Source: Streptomyces avidinii (GTDB taxonomy: Bacteria > Actinomycetota > Actinomycetes > Streptomycetales > Streptomycetaceae). Taken from it: a DNA stretch of 64,000 nucleotides. The position numbers and the translations under genes are program-made. Of the stretch, positions 42,458-51,945 are shown piece after piece (positions within the stretch are counted from its first letter, which is position 1; every line of letters begins with the position of its first letter). The stretch covers positions 229,714 through 293,713 of the forward strand of contig NZ_BMVL01000009.1 in assembly GCF_014650695.1 (NCBI RefSeq). Reading direction: 5' to 3'. The notes below the pieces were generated by a model. That model did not search any database. It saw nothing but the letters and a program-made list of their open reading frames with translations, and was not told the origin of the DNA.

Positions 42458-45259
42458 TTGTCCCCGACTAGCGAGACCGCAAAGGGCGGCCGCCGACTCG
42501 TCATCGTCGAGTCCCCAGCCAAGGCGAAGACGATCAAGGGCTACCTCGGCCCCGGATACGTCGTCGAGGCGAGCGTCGGGCACATCCGCGACCTCCCGAA
42601 CGGCGCGGCCGAGGTTCCCGACAAGTACACCGGCGAGGTCCGTCGCCTCGGTGTGGACGTCGAGCACGACTTCGCGCCGATCTACGTCGTCAACGCGGAC
42701 AAGAAGTCCCAGGTCAGGAAGCTCAAGGAGCTGCTGGCCGAGTCCGACGAACTCTTCCTCGCCACCGATGAGGACCGCGAGGGCGAAGCCATCGCGTGGC
42801 ACCTGCAGGAAGTCCTCAAGCCCAAGGTCCCCGTCCACCGGATGGTCTTCCACGAGATCACCAAGGACGCGATCCGCGACGCCGTCGCCAACCCGCGCGA
42901 GCTCAACCAGCGCATGGTCGACGCCCAGGAGACCCGCCGCATCCTCGACCGCCTCTACGGCTACGAGGTCTCGCCGGTCCTGTGGAAGAAGGTCATGCCG
43001 AAGCTGTCGGCGGGCCGCGTCCAGTCGGTGGCCACGCGCATGGTCGTCGAGCGGGAGCGCGAGCGCATCGCCTTCCGCTCCGCCGAGTACTGGGACCTGA
43101 CCGGAACCTTCTCCACCGGCCGTGCCGGTGACGCCTCCGACCCCTCCACGCTGGTCGCCCGGCTGAACACGGTCGATGGCAAGCGCATCGCCCAGGGCCG
43201 TGACTTCGGCTCGAACGGGCAGCTCAAGAGCGAGGTGCTGCACCTCGACGAGGCGGGCGCCCGGGCGCTTGCCGCCGCGCTGGCGGACACCTCGTTCGCG
43301 GTCCGCTCGGTCGAGTCCAAGCCGTACCGCCGTTCCCCGTACGCCCCCTTCCGCACGACGACGCTCCAGCAGGAGGCCTCGCGCAAGCTGGGCTTCGGTG
43401 CGAAGGCGACGATGCAGGTGGCGCAGAAGCTGTACGAGAACGGCTTCATCACCTATATGCGTACCGACTCCACCACGCTGTCCGACACCGCGGTGTCGGC
43501 GGCGCGGGCGCAGGTCACCCAGCTCTACGGGGCCGACTACCTGCCGGAGAAGCCGCGCATCTACGCCGGCAAGGTCAAGAACGCCCAGGAGGCGCACGAG
43601 GCGATCCGTCCTTCGGGTGATCGTTTCCGCACCCCGGCCGAGACGGGCCTGACCGGCGACCAGTTCCGCCTGTACGAGCTGATCTGGAAGCGGACCGTCG
43701 CCTCCCAGATGAAGGACGCGGTCGGCAACAGCGTCACCGTGAAGATCGGCGGCCGTGCCTCGGACGGGCGTGACGCCGAGTTCACCGCCTCCGGCAAGAC
43801 GATCACCTTCCACGGCTTCATGAAGGCGTACGTCGAGGGCGCGGACGACCCGAACGCCGAGCTCGACGACCGTGAGAAGCGGCTGCCGCAGGTCGCGCAG
43901 GGCGACGCGCTGGCCGCCGAGGAGATCACGGCGGACGGGCACTCGACCAAGCCGCCGGCCCGCTACACCGAGGCCTCGCTCGTCAAGGAGCTCGAAGAGC
44001 GTGAGATCGGCCGTCCGTCGACGTACGCGTCGATCATCGGCACGATCCTCGACCGCGGCTACGTCTTCAAGAAGGGCACGGCGCTCGTGCCGTCCTTCCT
44101 GTCGTTCGCCGTGGTGAACCTGCTGGAGACGCACTTCGGGCGGCTCGTCGACTACGACTTCACCGCGAAGATGGAGGACGACCTCGACCGCATCGCGCGG
44201 GGCGAGGCCCAGTCCGTGCCGTGGCTGAAGCGGTTCTACTTCGGCTCGGAGGACGCGACCGAGGTCGTGCCGGCCGACGGGGACCACCTCGGTGGTCTGA
44301 AGGAGCTGGTCACGGACCTCGGTGCGATCGACGCCCGGGAGATCTCCTCCTTCCCGGTCGGCGAGGGCATCGTGCTCCGGGTCGGCCGCTACGGGCCGTA
44401 CATCGAGCGCGGCGAGAAGGACGCGGAGGGCCACCAGCGCGCCGACGTCCCGGAGGACATGGCTCCGGACGAGCTGACCGTCGAGTACGCGGAGGAGCTG
44501 TTCGCGAAGCCGAGCGGCGAGTTCGAGCTCGGCAAGGACCCGGTCAGCGGCAACGAGATCGTCGCCAAGGACGGCCGCTACGGGCCGTACGTGACGGAGA
44601 TCCTCCCCGAGGGCACCCCGAAGACGGGCAAGAACGCGGTCAAGCCGCGGACGGCCTCGCTCTTCAAGTCCATGAGCCTGGACACGGTCACCCTCGACGA
44701 GGCGCTGAAGCTGATGTCGTTGCCGCGCGTCGTCGGCGCGGACGCGGAGGGCGTGGAGATCACGGCCCAGAACGGCCGCTACGGCCCGTACCTGAAGAAG
44801 GGCACGGACTCGCGGTCGCTGGAGACCGAGGACCAGCTCTTCTCGATCACGCTGGACGAGGCCCTCGCGATCTACGCGCAGCCCAAGCAGCGGGGCCGGG
44901 CCGCGGCCAAGCCGCCGCTCAAGGAGCTGGGCACGGACCCGGTCAGCGAGAAGCCGGTGGTGGTCAAGGACGGCCGCTTCGGCCCGTACGTGACGGACGG
45001 CGAGACGAACGCGACGCTGCGGCGGGACGACGACGTCGAGACGATCACGCCGGAGCGGGGCTACGAGCTGCTCGCGGAGAAGCGCGCGAAGGGCCCGGCC
45101 AAGAAGGTGGCGAAGAAGGCCCCCGCCAAGAAGGCCCCGGCGAAGAAGGCGACGGCGACGAAGACCGCAGCCGCGAAGAAGACGACGGCGGCAAAGAAGA
45201 CCACCGCCAAGAAGGCGACGGCGAAGAAGACGGCCGCCGCCCCGGCCGCGGACGAGTAG
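42458..45259 (+). CDS. topA: DNA topoisomerase I
   Basis: A 933-residue type IA topoisomerase that relaxes negative supercoils. The Toprim domain has LVIVESPAKAKT (Glu18) and TDEDREGEA; the active Tyr333 is in TYMRTDST; HEAIRPS is the next conserved block. The C-terminal part has several FGPYV/YGPY repeats of the actinobacterial type without zinc fingers, then a 55-residue Lys/Ala tail of PAKK- and TAKK-like repeats, which in this phylum aids DNA binding. The TTG at 42458 begins the family's SPTSETAKGGRRL sequence; the frame is open further but without support. It corresponds to S. coelicolor SCO3543. Confidence 0.96.
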   Translation: MSPTSETAKGGRRLVIVESPAKAKTIKGYLGPGYVVEASVGHIRDLPNGAAEVPDKYTGEVRRLGVDVEHDFAPIYVVNADKKSQVRKLKELLAESDELFLATDEDREGEAIAWHLQEVLKPKVPVHRMVFHEITKDAIRDAVANPRELNQRMVDAQETRRILDRLYGYEVSPVLWKKVMPKLSAGRVQSVATRMVVERERERIAFRSAEYWDLTGTFSTGRAGDASDPSTLVARLNTVDGKRIAQGRDFGSNGQLKSEVLHLDEAGARALAAALADTSFAVRSVESKPYRRSPYAPFRTTTLQQEASRKLGFGAKATMQVAQKLYENGFITYMRTDSTTLSDTAVSAARAQVTQLYGADYLPEKPRIYAGKVKNAQEAHEAIRPSGDRFRTPAETGLTGDQFRLYELIWKRTVASQMKDAVGNSVTVKIGGRASDGRDAEFTASGKTITFHGFMKAYVEGADDPNAELDDREKRLPQVAQGDALAAEEITADGHSTKPPARYTEASLVKELEEREIGRPSTYASIIGTILDRGYVFKKGTALVPSFLSFAVVNLLETHFGRLVDYDFTAKMEDDLDRIARGEAQSVPWLKRFYFGSEDATEVVPADGDHLGGLKELVTDLGAIDAREISSFPVGEGIVLRVGRYGPYIERGEKDAEGHQRADVPEDMAPDELTVEYAEELFAKPSGEFELGKDPVSGNEIVAKDGRYGPYVTEILPEGTPKTGKNAVKPRTASLFKSMSLDTVTLDEALKLMSLPRVVGADAEGVEITAQNGRYGPYLKKGTDSRSLETEDQLFSITLDEALAIYAQPKQRGRAAAKPPLKELGTDPVSEKPVVVKDGRFGPYVTDGETNATLRRDDDVETITPERGYELLAEKRAKGPAKKVAKKAPAKKAPAKKATATKTAAAKKTTAAKKTTAKKATAKKTAAAPAADE

Positions 45260-45263
45260 TACT

Positions 45264-45308
45264 CATACGGACGGGACGGGGCGCTTCGTGCCCCGTCCCG
45301 TCCGTATG
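45264..45308 (+). terminator. Terminator after topA
   Basis: A 19-bp perfect stem (45264-45282 with 45290-45308) and a seven-base loop, five bases after the topA stop. Confidence 0.88.
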
Positions 45309-45353
45309 GAGCCCCGCCGGCATTCGAGTCTCGGGGTCCGGGGCGGAGCCCCG
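45309..45353 (-). repeat. Dispersed intergenic repeat, single copy
   Basis: Read on the minus strand this matches the element that begins at 60923: the first 22 bases are identical and the following CTC(G/A)AA-GCCGGCGGGGCT part nearly so. It directly abuts the topA terminator. Confidence 0.75.
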
Positions 45354-45404
45354 CAACGGCGCCGGACCGTTCCCGGAAAGGTGGGTCCGGGGTCACACCC
45401 GGCC

Positions 45405-45413
45405 TTGTCCACA
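45405..45413 (+). promoter_or_regulatory. DnaA-box-like sequence upstream of tmk
   Basis: TTGTCCACA, an exact match to the preferred Streptomyces DnaA box, 40 bases upstream of the tmk start. Confidence 0.45.
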
Positions 45414-45441
45414 GGCTTCCGCACCCGCATGGCGTAGCGGA

Positions 45442-45447
45442 TAGGCT
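45442..45447 (+). promoter_or_regulatory. -10 box for leaderless tmk fusion gene
   Basis: TAGGCT ends six bases before the ATG at 45454; no SD sequence is present. Confidence 0.45.
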
Positions 45448-45453
45448 GGGCGG

Positions 45454-48400
45454 ATGACGCGAGCCGAGCAGCCGGCGGTCGTTACCGCCCCGGCGAACCC
45501 CACTTACGACGAAGCCCTAGCCGCGGATTCCCGCGAGCGTGCGGTGCGCGCACTGCTGCGCACTCCCAGGCTGCGCCGGCTGTGGAGCGCCCAGTTGGTG
45601 AGCGGCATCGGTGATGCCCTGGCCCTCCTGGTGCTGGTGCTGCTGGCCCTCCAGGCCGCCGCCTCGGAAGGGGCCTTCGGCGGCGGGTACCGCGGCGCGG
45701 CCCTCGCCGTCGCCGCGATCTTCGGGGTCCGCATCCTCGCCACCCTGCTCTTCGGCGCGGTCCTTCTCGGCCCGCTGGCCGGGCTGCTGGGCGCCGGGGG
45801 CAAGCTGGACCGCCGCTGGACCATGATCGGGGCCGACGGGGTCCGCCTCGCGCTCTTCGTCGTCGCCCCGCTGTGGCTCGACTGGATCCCGGCCCACGCA
45901 CTCACCGCGCTGCTGGCCACCGTGTTCGTCGCCGGTGCCGCCGAGCGGCTGTGGACCCTGGCCAAGGAGAGTGCGGCGCCCGCCCTGCTGCCCGCGCCGC
46001 CGCTGGAGGGGGCCGCCGTACGGCCGCTCCCGGACCACCTGGACGCGCTGCGCCGGCTGACCCTGCGCACCGCCTTCGCGGCGCTGCCCGTCGCCGCGGC
46101 CGTGCTGCTCGCCGCGACCCTGGTCGGCAAGGCACTCGGCCTCGGCATCGACTGGTTCGCCGCGAACCAGGCCGCCCTCGGCTCGTACGTGGCCTCCGGC
46201 CTCTTCGCCGCCTCCGTCTCGCTGCTGCTGCCGCTGGTGCTGCCCGGCGGGGCGACCCCGCGTCCGCGTTCCCCGTTGGAGGGCCTGCGCGCCCCCAAGG
46301 CGGGCGACCGGCCCGACAAGGGCCGTACGGGCGCCATCCCCCTGCTGGTCCTGAGCTGTGCCGCGGTCGCCGGAGCGGTGTCCAGCGCCGTCGCCGTCGC
46401 CGTGCTGCACGCCTTCGACCTGGGCGGCGGCCCGGCCGCGTTCGCGCTGTTCGTCCTCGCGCTCGTCGGCGGCACCGCCGCCGGCATCCGCGCCACCCAG
46501 GCCGGCAAGGTGCTGCCGGGCCTGTCCCGGCGCCGGCTGCTGGCCCTCGCCATAGCGGTGACCGGGACCGCGCTGCTGCTGACCGGGCTCGTCCCCGACA
46601 TGGCGACCGTGCTCTTCCTGTCGCTGCTCGCCGGCCTCGCCGCGGGCGTCGCGGCCAACACCGGCCACACCCTGCTGGACCAGGAGACCGAGGAGGTCCG
46701 CCGGGCCCGGGTCACCGAGCACCTCCAGGCGGCCGTACGGGTGGCCGTCGCGCTCGGCGCCGTCCTCGCCCCCGTCCTGGCCGCGGCGATCGGCCCGCAC
46801 CGGCTGACCGGCGCCGAGGTCGTCTTCGCGCACGGCGGCGCCGCCTTCACCCTGATGCTGGTCGGCGCCCTGCTGCTGCCCGTCGCCGTGCTGGTGCTGA
46901 CCAAGGCCGACGACCGCCGGGGCGTGCCCCTGCGGCGGGACCTGCGCGAGGCGCTGCGCGGCGGTGAGCCCGTCCAGGCGGCGTCCGCCACCGGCTTCTT
47001 CATCGCCCTGGAAGGCGGCGACGGGGCCGGCAAGTCCACCCAGGTCGAGGCGCTGGCCGCCTGGATACGGGGCAAGGGCCATGAGGTCGTGGTGACCCGG
47101 GAGCCCGGGGCGACCCCCGTCGGCAAGCGGCTCCGTTCGATCCTGCTCGACATCTCCTCCGCCGGTCTCTCGAACCGCGCCGAGGCCCTGCTGTACGCCG
47201 CCGACCGTGCGGAGCACGTGGACACCGTGGTGCGCCCGGCCCTGGAGCGCGGCGCTGTCGTCATCTCGGACCGCTACATCGACTCCTCGGTCGCCTATCA
47301 GGGCGCCGGCCGTGACCTGTCCCCGACGGAGATCGCCCGGATCTCGCGCTGGGCCACCGACGGACTCGTCCCGAACCTGACCGTGCTTCTCGACGTGTCG
47401 CCGGAGGCGGCACGCGAGCGCTTCACGGAGGCGCCGGACCGGCTGGAGTCGGAGCCGGCGGAGTTCCACCAGCGGGTGCGGTCCGGTTTCCTGACCCTCG
47501 CCGCGTCCGACCCCGGCCGCTACCTCGTGGTCGACGCGGGCCAGGACCCGGATTCGGTGACCACGGTCGTACGGCACCGCCTGGACCGGATGCTCCCGCT
47601 CTCGGAGGCAGAGGTGGCCGCCCAGGCGGAGGCGCGGCGCCTCGCCGAGGAGGAGGCCCGGCGCCGGGCCGAGGAAGAGGCCGCGCGCAAGGCCGAGGAA
47701 GAGCGGCTGCGCGCCGAGGAAGAGGCCCGCAAGGCACGGGAGGCCGAGGAAGCGCGGATCAAGGCCGAGGCGGAGGCCGCCCGCAGGGCGCAGGAGGAGC
47801 GGCTGCGCGCCGAGGAGGAGGCCCGGGTCCGGGCCGAGGCCGAGCGGCTGCGAGCGGAGGCCGAGGAGAAGGCGCGCGCGGCGGAGGCCGAGCGGCTGCG
47901 CAGGCAGGCCGAGGAGGAGGCCCGGCTGCGGGCCGAGGCCGAGGAGCGGCGGCTGGAGAAGCAGCGCAGGGCCGAGGAGGCCCTGCTGAAGGCCGAGGAG
48001 GCACGCCGGCTGGTGGAGGCCGAGGCGGCGGCCAAGGCGGCGGCTGTCGCGGCGGCCGCGGCTGCGGAGGCCGCTGCGGCCGCCGCGGCGGCGCCTGCCC
48101 CTGCCCCTGCCCCTGCCCAGTCTGCTGCTCCTGCTTCCGCGCCCAAGGTCGGCATGACCAAGAAGCCGGAGCCGGAGCCGGAGTCGCACCCGGACGATGC
48201 GGTGACGGTGGAGACCCCGATGGCCGCGCCGCCGGTCAAGCGGGTCGTCCAGCCGGACGACGTCACCCAGACCGTCCCGGTGCCGAAGATCGACCCGTCG
48301 TCCGCCGAGGAGACCACGGTGCTGCCGCCGGTCCGCGCGACGGACGAGACGGCGGTGCTGCCCCCCGTACGCCCGGACGCGCCGCAGGCCGCGCAGGCCC

Positions 48401-48696
48401 GGCCGGCCCCGCGGGACAGTGGTGGCGGTCACCGCTCCGCCACCCGGCCGACGGCCCAGCGCCCCGAGGAGAATCCGGCCGACCGGGTGCCGTCGGGCAT
48501 CTTCCGGGACGCCGGCAACGACCGGACCCGGGAGCTCCCCGTCGTCGACGACGAGGGCCGGCCGCGCCGGGCGCGCCCGGACTGGGCGGAGGAGACCCCG
48601 CTGGACGATCTGCCGACGCTGGCGGACGAACTGCTGGGCCGCCACCGGGACGACGAGGACGGCGACGAGGGCGAACGCGCACCGCGCCGCCGCTGA
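45454..48696 (+). CDS. tmk: Membrane-fused thymidylate kinase with coiled-coil tail
   Basis: A 1080-residue multidomain protein. Residues 1 to about 505 are an MFS-like membrane domain with some 12 hydrophobic segments. Residues about 513-715 are a complete dTMP kinase: P-loop EGGDGAGKST at 520-529, TREPGATPVGKRLR, and SDRYIDSSVAYQGAGR. Residues about 718-880 are an unbroken Glu/Arg/Ala-rich coiled coil, and the last 200 residues are Pro- and acid-rich and probably disordered. dTMP kinase makes dTDP for DNA synthesis. I recall S. coelicolor SCO3542 having the same membrane-plus-kinase layout. The gene precedes delta prime of DNA polymerase III, the usual tmk-holB order. Confidence 0.93.
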   Translation: MTRAEQPAVVTAPANPTYDEALAADSRERAVRALLRTPRLRRLWSAQLVSGIGDALALLVLVLLALQAAASEGAFGGGYRGAALAVAAIFGVRILATLLFGAVLLGPLAGLLGAGGKLDRRWTMIGADGVRLALFVVAPLWLDWIPAHALTALLATVFVAGAAERLWTLAKESAAPALLPAPPLEGAAVRPLPDHLDALRRLTLRTAFAALPVAAAVLLAATLVGKALGLGIDWFAANQAALGSYVASGLFAASVSLLLPLVLPGGATPRPRSPLEGLRAPKAGDRPDKGRTGAIPLLVLSCAAVAGAVSSAVAVAVLHAFDLGGGPAAFALFVLALVGGTAAGIRATQAGKVLPGLSRRRLLALAIAVTGTALLLTGLVPDMATVLFLSLLAGLAAGVAANTGHTLLDQETEEVRRARVTEHLQAAVRVAVALGAVLAPVLAAAIGPHRLTGAEVVFAHGGAAFTLMLVGALLLPVAVLVLTKADDRRGVPLRRDLREALRGGEPVQAASATGFFIALEGGDGAGKSTQVEALAAWIRGKGHEVVVTREPGATPVGKRLRSILLDISSAGLSNRAEALLYAADRAEHVDTVVRPALERGAVVISDRYIDSSVAYQGAGRDLSPTEIARISRWATDGLVPNLTVLLDVSPEAARERFTEAPDRLESEPAEFHQRVRSGFLTLAASDPGRYLVVDAGQDPDSVTTVVRHRLDRMLPLSEAEVAAQAEARRLAEEEARRRAEEEAARKAEEERLRAEEEARKAREAEEARIKAEAEAARRAQEERLRAEEEARVRAEAERLRAEAEEKARAAEAERLRRQAEEEARLRAEAEERRLEKQRRAEEALLKAEEARRLVEAEAAAKAAAVAAAAAAEAAAAAAAAPAPAPAPAQSAAPASAPKVGMTKKPEPEPESHPDDAVTVETPMAAPPVKRVVQPDDVTQTVPVPKIDPSSAEETTVLPPVRATDETAVLPPVRPDAPQAAQARPAPRDSGGGHRSATRPTAQRPEENPADRVPSGIFRDAGNDRTRELPVVDDEGRPRRARPDWAEETPLDDLPTLADELLGRHRDDEDGDEGERAPRRR

Positions 48697-48767
48697 GCCG
48701 GGCGGGACGGGATTGTCGGTGGCGCCCGCCACAATGGGTGCACGGAGAGTGAAAGGTGGTGGGCGGG

Positions 48768-49979
48768 ATGCCCGTATGGGACGACCTGGTGGGACAGGAG
48801 CGGGTCCAGAAGCAGCTGGCCGCCGCCGCCCGCGACGCCGACGCACTGGTCACGGCCATCACGGACGGGACCGCGCCGCCGCCGTCGTCCAAGATGACCC
48901 ACGCCTGGCTGTTCACCGGACCGCCAGGATCCGGGCGGTCCACCGCCGCCCGGGCCTTCGCGGCCGCGCTGCAGTGCACCAGCCCCGACCGTGCCCTCGG
49001 CGGTGAGCCGGGCTGCGGGTTCTGCGACGGCTGCCACACCACCCTCATCGGTACGCACGCCGACGTGCAGATCGTCCGCACCGACCTGCTGTCGATCGGT
49101 GTGAAGGAGACCCGCGACCTGGTCCGCCGGGCCCAGCTCTCCCCGGCCGTCGGCCGCTGGCAGGTCATCGTGCTGGAGGACGCCGACCGGCTCACCGAGG
49201 GCGCCGGCAACGTGATCCTCAAGGCCGTGGAGGAGCCCGCTCCGCGGACGGTGTGGCTGCTGTGCGCGCCCTCGCTGGAGGACGTGCTGCCCACCATCCG
49301 TTCCCGCTGCCGGCACCTGACGCTGAGCACTCCGAGCGTCGACGCCGTCGCCGACGTGCTGGTCCGGCGCGACGGCATCGAGCCCGCCGTGGCCGCGGCC
49401 GTCGCCCGGGCGACCCAGGGGCACATCGACCGGGCCCGCCGGCTCGCCACCGACGAGACCGCCCGGGCCCGCCGGTCCGCCGTGCTGAAGCTCCCGCTGC
49501 GCGTCGACGACGTGGGCGGCTGCCTCAAGGCCGCGCAGGAGCTGGTCGACGCCGCCGCCGAGGACGCCAAGCAGGTCGCGGAGGAGGTCGACACCAAGGA
49601 GACCGAGGAGCTGCGCGCCGCGCTCGGCGCCGGAGCGGGCGCCGGCAGCCGGATGCCGCGCGGTACGGCGGGCGTGATGAAGGAGCTGGAGGACCGGCAG
49701 AAGCGCCGCCGCACCCGTACCCAGCGCGACACCCTCGACCTGGCGCTGACCGATCTCACCGGCTTCTACCGGGACGTGCTGGCCCTGCAGCTCGGCTCCT
49801 CCGTGGCCATCGCCAATGAGGAGATACGGCCCGACCTGGACCGCGTCGCCCGCGCCTCGGGCCCCGAGCGGACCCTGCGCCGGATCGAGGCGATCATCGC
49901 CTGCCGGGACGCCCTCGACCGCAATGTCGCCCCGCTCCTCGCGGTCGAGGCGATGACGATGTCGCTGCGCGCGGGCTGA
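48768..49979 (+). CDS. holB: DNA polymerase III subunit delta prime
   Basis: A 403-residue clamp-loader subunit. WDDLVGQERVQKQL is the typical AAA+ start; the Walker A is GPPGSGRST, with Lys changed to Arg, as expected for delta prime, which does not hydrolyse ATP; CGFCDGC plus the nearby Cys of LQC gives the zinc module; IRSRCRHL is the SRC sensor that contacts a neighbouring subunit. Its C-terminal half has a charged linker (EEVDTKETEEL) and the collar helices. The ATG at 48768 follows GAAAGGTGGTGGGCGGG. It lies 71 bases after tmk. Confidence 0.93.
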   Translation: MPVWDDLVGQERVQKQLAAAARDADALVTAITDGTAPPPSSKMTHAWLFTGPPGSGRSTAARAFAAALQCTSPDRALGGEPGCGFCDGCHTTLIGTHADVQIVRTDLLSIGVKETRDLVRRAQLSPAVGRWQVIVLEDADRLTEGAGNVILKAVEEPAPRTVWLLCAPSLEDVLPTIRSRCRHLTLSTPSVDAVADVLVRRDGIEPAVAAAVARATQGHIDRARRLATDETARARRSAVLKLPLRVDDVGGCLKAAQELVDAAAEDAKQVAEEVDTKETEELRAALGAGAGAGSRMPRGTAGVMKELEDRQKRRRTRTQRDTLDLALTDLTGFYRDVLALQLGSSVAIANEEIRPDLDRVARASGPERTLRRIEAIIACRDALDRNVAPLLAVEAMTMSLRAG

Positions 49980-50183
49980 TCGAGGGCTGATCGCGGGCTG
50001 CGCGGGGCCGAAATCGGCCGGACCGACCGGGCGGCGGTCCACACCCGGTTGACGGGTTCACCCGTACGGGCGGACCGGTCGCCGGGCCGGGCAGCGCCCG
50101 GTCCGTGCCCTGCGCGGCGCGGGCCACGGAAGGCGTGCGGCCGTCCGGTCCCGGCGGGCCTGCTGACCTCCTCCGGCAGGACG

Positions 50184-50189
50184 TAGGCT
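50184..50189 (+). promoter_or_regulatory. -10 box for leaderless peptidase gene
   Basis: TAGGCT ends six bases before the ATG at 50196; CTGACC lies 15 bases further upstream. Confidence 0.45.
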
Positions 50190-50195
50190 CCGTAG

Positions 50196-51764
50196 ATGGA
50201 CACCAGTCGCCTGCTGCGCACCACCGGGACCGTGATCGCAGCCGCCGGGCTGCTGCTCTCCGGGTGCACCTCGGGCGGCTCGGGGGAACCCCGGGCCGCC
50301 GCGTCCTCCACACCGGAGTCCGCCCCGCCGTCGGGCCGGTCGTCCCCGAACGAGGCCGCGCTGCGCCCGTACTACGAGCAGAAGCTGACCTGGCGCGACT
50401 GCGGTGTCCCCGGATTCGAGTGCTCCACCATGAAGGCCCCGCTGGACTACGCGAACCCCGGCTCGGGCCAGGACGTCGACATCGCGGTGGCGCGGCGCAA
50501 GGCCACCGGTCCCGGCAAGCGCCTCGGCTCGCTGCTGGTCAACCCGGGCGGCCCGGGCGGCTCCGGCATCGGCTACCTCCAGGCGTACGCGGGCATCGGC
50601 TATCCCGCGGCCGTCCGGGCCCAGTACGACATGGTGTCCTTCGACCCCCGCGGGGTGGAACGCAGCAACCCCGTCGAGTGTCTGGACGGCCCTGCCATGG
50701 ACAAGTACACGCAGGTGGACCAGACGCCGGACGACGAGGCCGAGCGGGCCGAGCTGGTGGCTGCGTTCAAGGAGTTCGCGGCCGGCTGCCAGAAGAACTC
50801 GCAGCGGGTCCTGCCGCACGTCTCCACCGTCGAAGCGGCCAGGGACATGGACCTGCTGCGCGGGGTGCTCGGCGACCAGAAGCTCAACTACGTCGGGGCC
50901 TCGTACGGCACCCTGCTCGGGGCGACGTACGCGGACCTCTTCCCGGACCGGGTCGGCAGGCTGGTCCTGGACGGGGCCATGGACCCCGCCCGGCCCGCGC
51001 TCGAACTGAACCGGGACCAGACCGAGGGCTTCGAGACGGCCTTCACCTCCTTCGCCAAGGACTGCGCGAAGCAGCCCGACTGCCCGCTGGGCAAGGGCGG
51101 CCCGGACGCGGTGGCGGCTCGCCTGAAGGACTTCTTCCGCAAGGTGGACGCGCAGCCGGTTCCGTCAGGCGATCCGAACCGTCCGCTGGGCGAGTCGCTG
51201 GCGACGACCGGGGTGATCGCGGCCCTGTACGACGAGAGCGCCTGGCCGCAGCTGCGCGAGGCCCTCTCCTCGGCGATGAACGGTGACGGATCGAGCCTGC
51301 TGAGCCTGGCCGACAGCTACTACGAGCGCGAAGCGGACGGCAAGTACGCCAACCTGATGTTCGCGAACGCCGCCGTCAACTGCCTCGACCAGCCCCCGGC
51401 CTTCACCGGCCCGGCGGCGGTCGACTCCGCCCTGCCCTCCTTCGAGAAGGCCTCCCCGGTCTTCGGCCCGGGCCTGGCCTGGGCGTCGCTGAACTGCGCC
51501 TACTGGCCCGTGAAGGCCACGGGCAAGGCGAAGGAGCTGGCCGCGAAGGGCGCCCCGCCGATCGTGGTGGTGGGCACCACCCGCGACCCCGCCACCCCGT
51601 ACAAGTGGGCCCAGGCACTGGCCGGCCAGCTCGACTCGGGCACGCTCCTCACCTACGACGGCGACGGCCACACGGCGTACGGCCGCGGCAGCGACTGCAT
51701 CGACACCGCGATCAACCGCTACCTCCTGGAGGGGAAGGCCCCGGCGGCGGGCAAGAAGTGCTGA
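50196..51764 (+). CDS. Secreted alpha/beta hydrolase (tripeptidyl aminopeptidase type)
   Basis: A 522-residue lipoprotein peptidase. The signal peptide ends in the lipobox LLSGC. LLVNPGGPGGSG is the oxyanion segment typical of the proline iminopeptidase/tripeptidyl aminopeptidase group (S33), YVGASYGTLLGATYADLFP carries the nucleophilic serine, GTTRDPATPY the acidic residue and YDGDGHTAYGRGSDC the histidine. A C-terminal cysteine pair (DCID, KKC) is common in this group. It probably trims short peptides at the cell surface. It corresponds in position to S. coelicolor SCO3540. Confidence 0.9.
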   Translation: MDTSRLLRTTGTVIAAAGLLLSGCTSGGSGEPRAAASSTPESAPPSGRSSPNEAALRPYYEQKLTWRDCGVPGFECSTMKAPLDYANPGSGQDVDIAVARRKATGPGKRLGSLLVNPGGPGGSGIGYLQAYAGIGYPAAVRAQYDMVSFDPRGVERSNPVECLDGPAMDKYTQVDQTPDDEAERAELVAAFKEFAAGCQKNSQRVLPHVSTVEAARDMDLLRGVLGDQKLNYVGASYGTLLGATYADLFPDRVGRLVLDGAMDPARPALELNRDQTEGFETAFTSFAKDCAKQPDCPLGKGGPDAVAARLKDFFRKVDAQPVPSGDPNRPLGESLATTGVIAALYDESAWPQLREALSSAMNGDGSSLLSLADSYYEREADGKYANLMFANAAVNCLDQPPAFTGPAAVDSALPSFEKASPVFGPGLAWASLNCAYWPVKATGKAKELAAKGAPPIVVVGTTRDPATPYKWAQALAGQLDSGTLLTYDGDGHTAYGRGSDCIDTAINRYLLEGKAPAAGKKC

Positions 51765-51859
51765 GCCCGCCGCCCCGCGTCCGGCTCGGTGGCGACGCGT
51801 GAAGAAAACAACGTAAACGTCCGAGTATGTGACCCGTGTCTCGCCCGTGCGAAACCTGG

Positions 51860-51889
51860 TTCGGGGCACCCGTCCACACCCTGTAGACT
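51860..51889 (+). promoter_or_regulatory. Promoter of tRNA-Thr gene
   Basis: TTCGGG (51860-51865) and TAGACT (51884-51889) are spaced 18 bases apart, with start expected near 51896. A small hairpin, CCCTC/GAGGG (51912-51924), lies in the leader. Confidence 0.55.
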
Positions 51890-51945
51890 TGGCGCCGCTG
51901 CTGATGAGCGCCCCTCTTCGAGGGAACACTTGTCTGACCAGTGGT

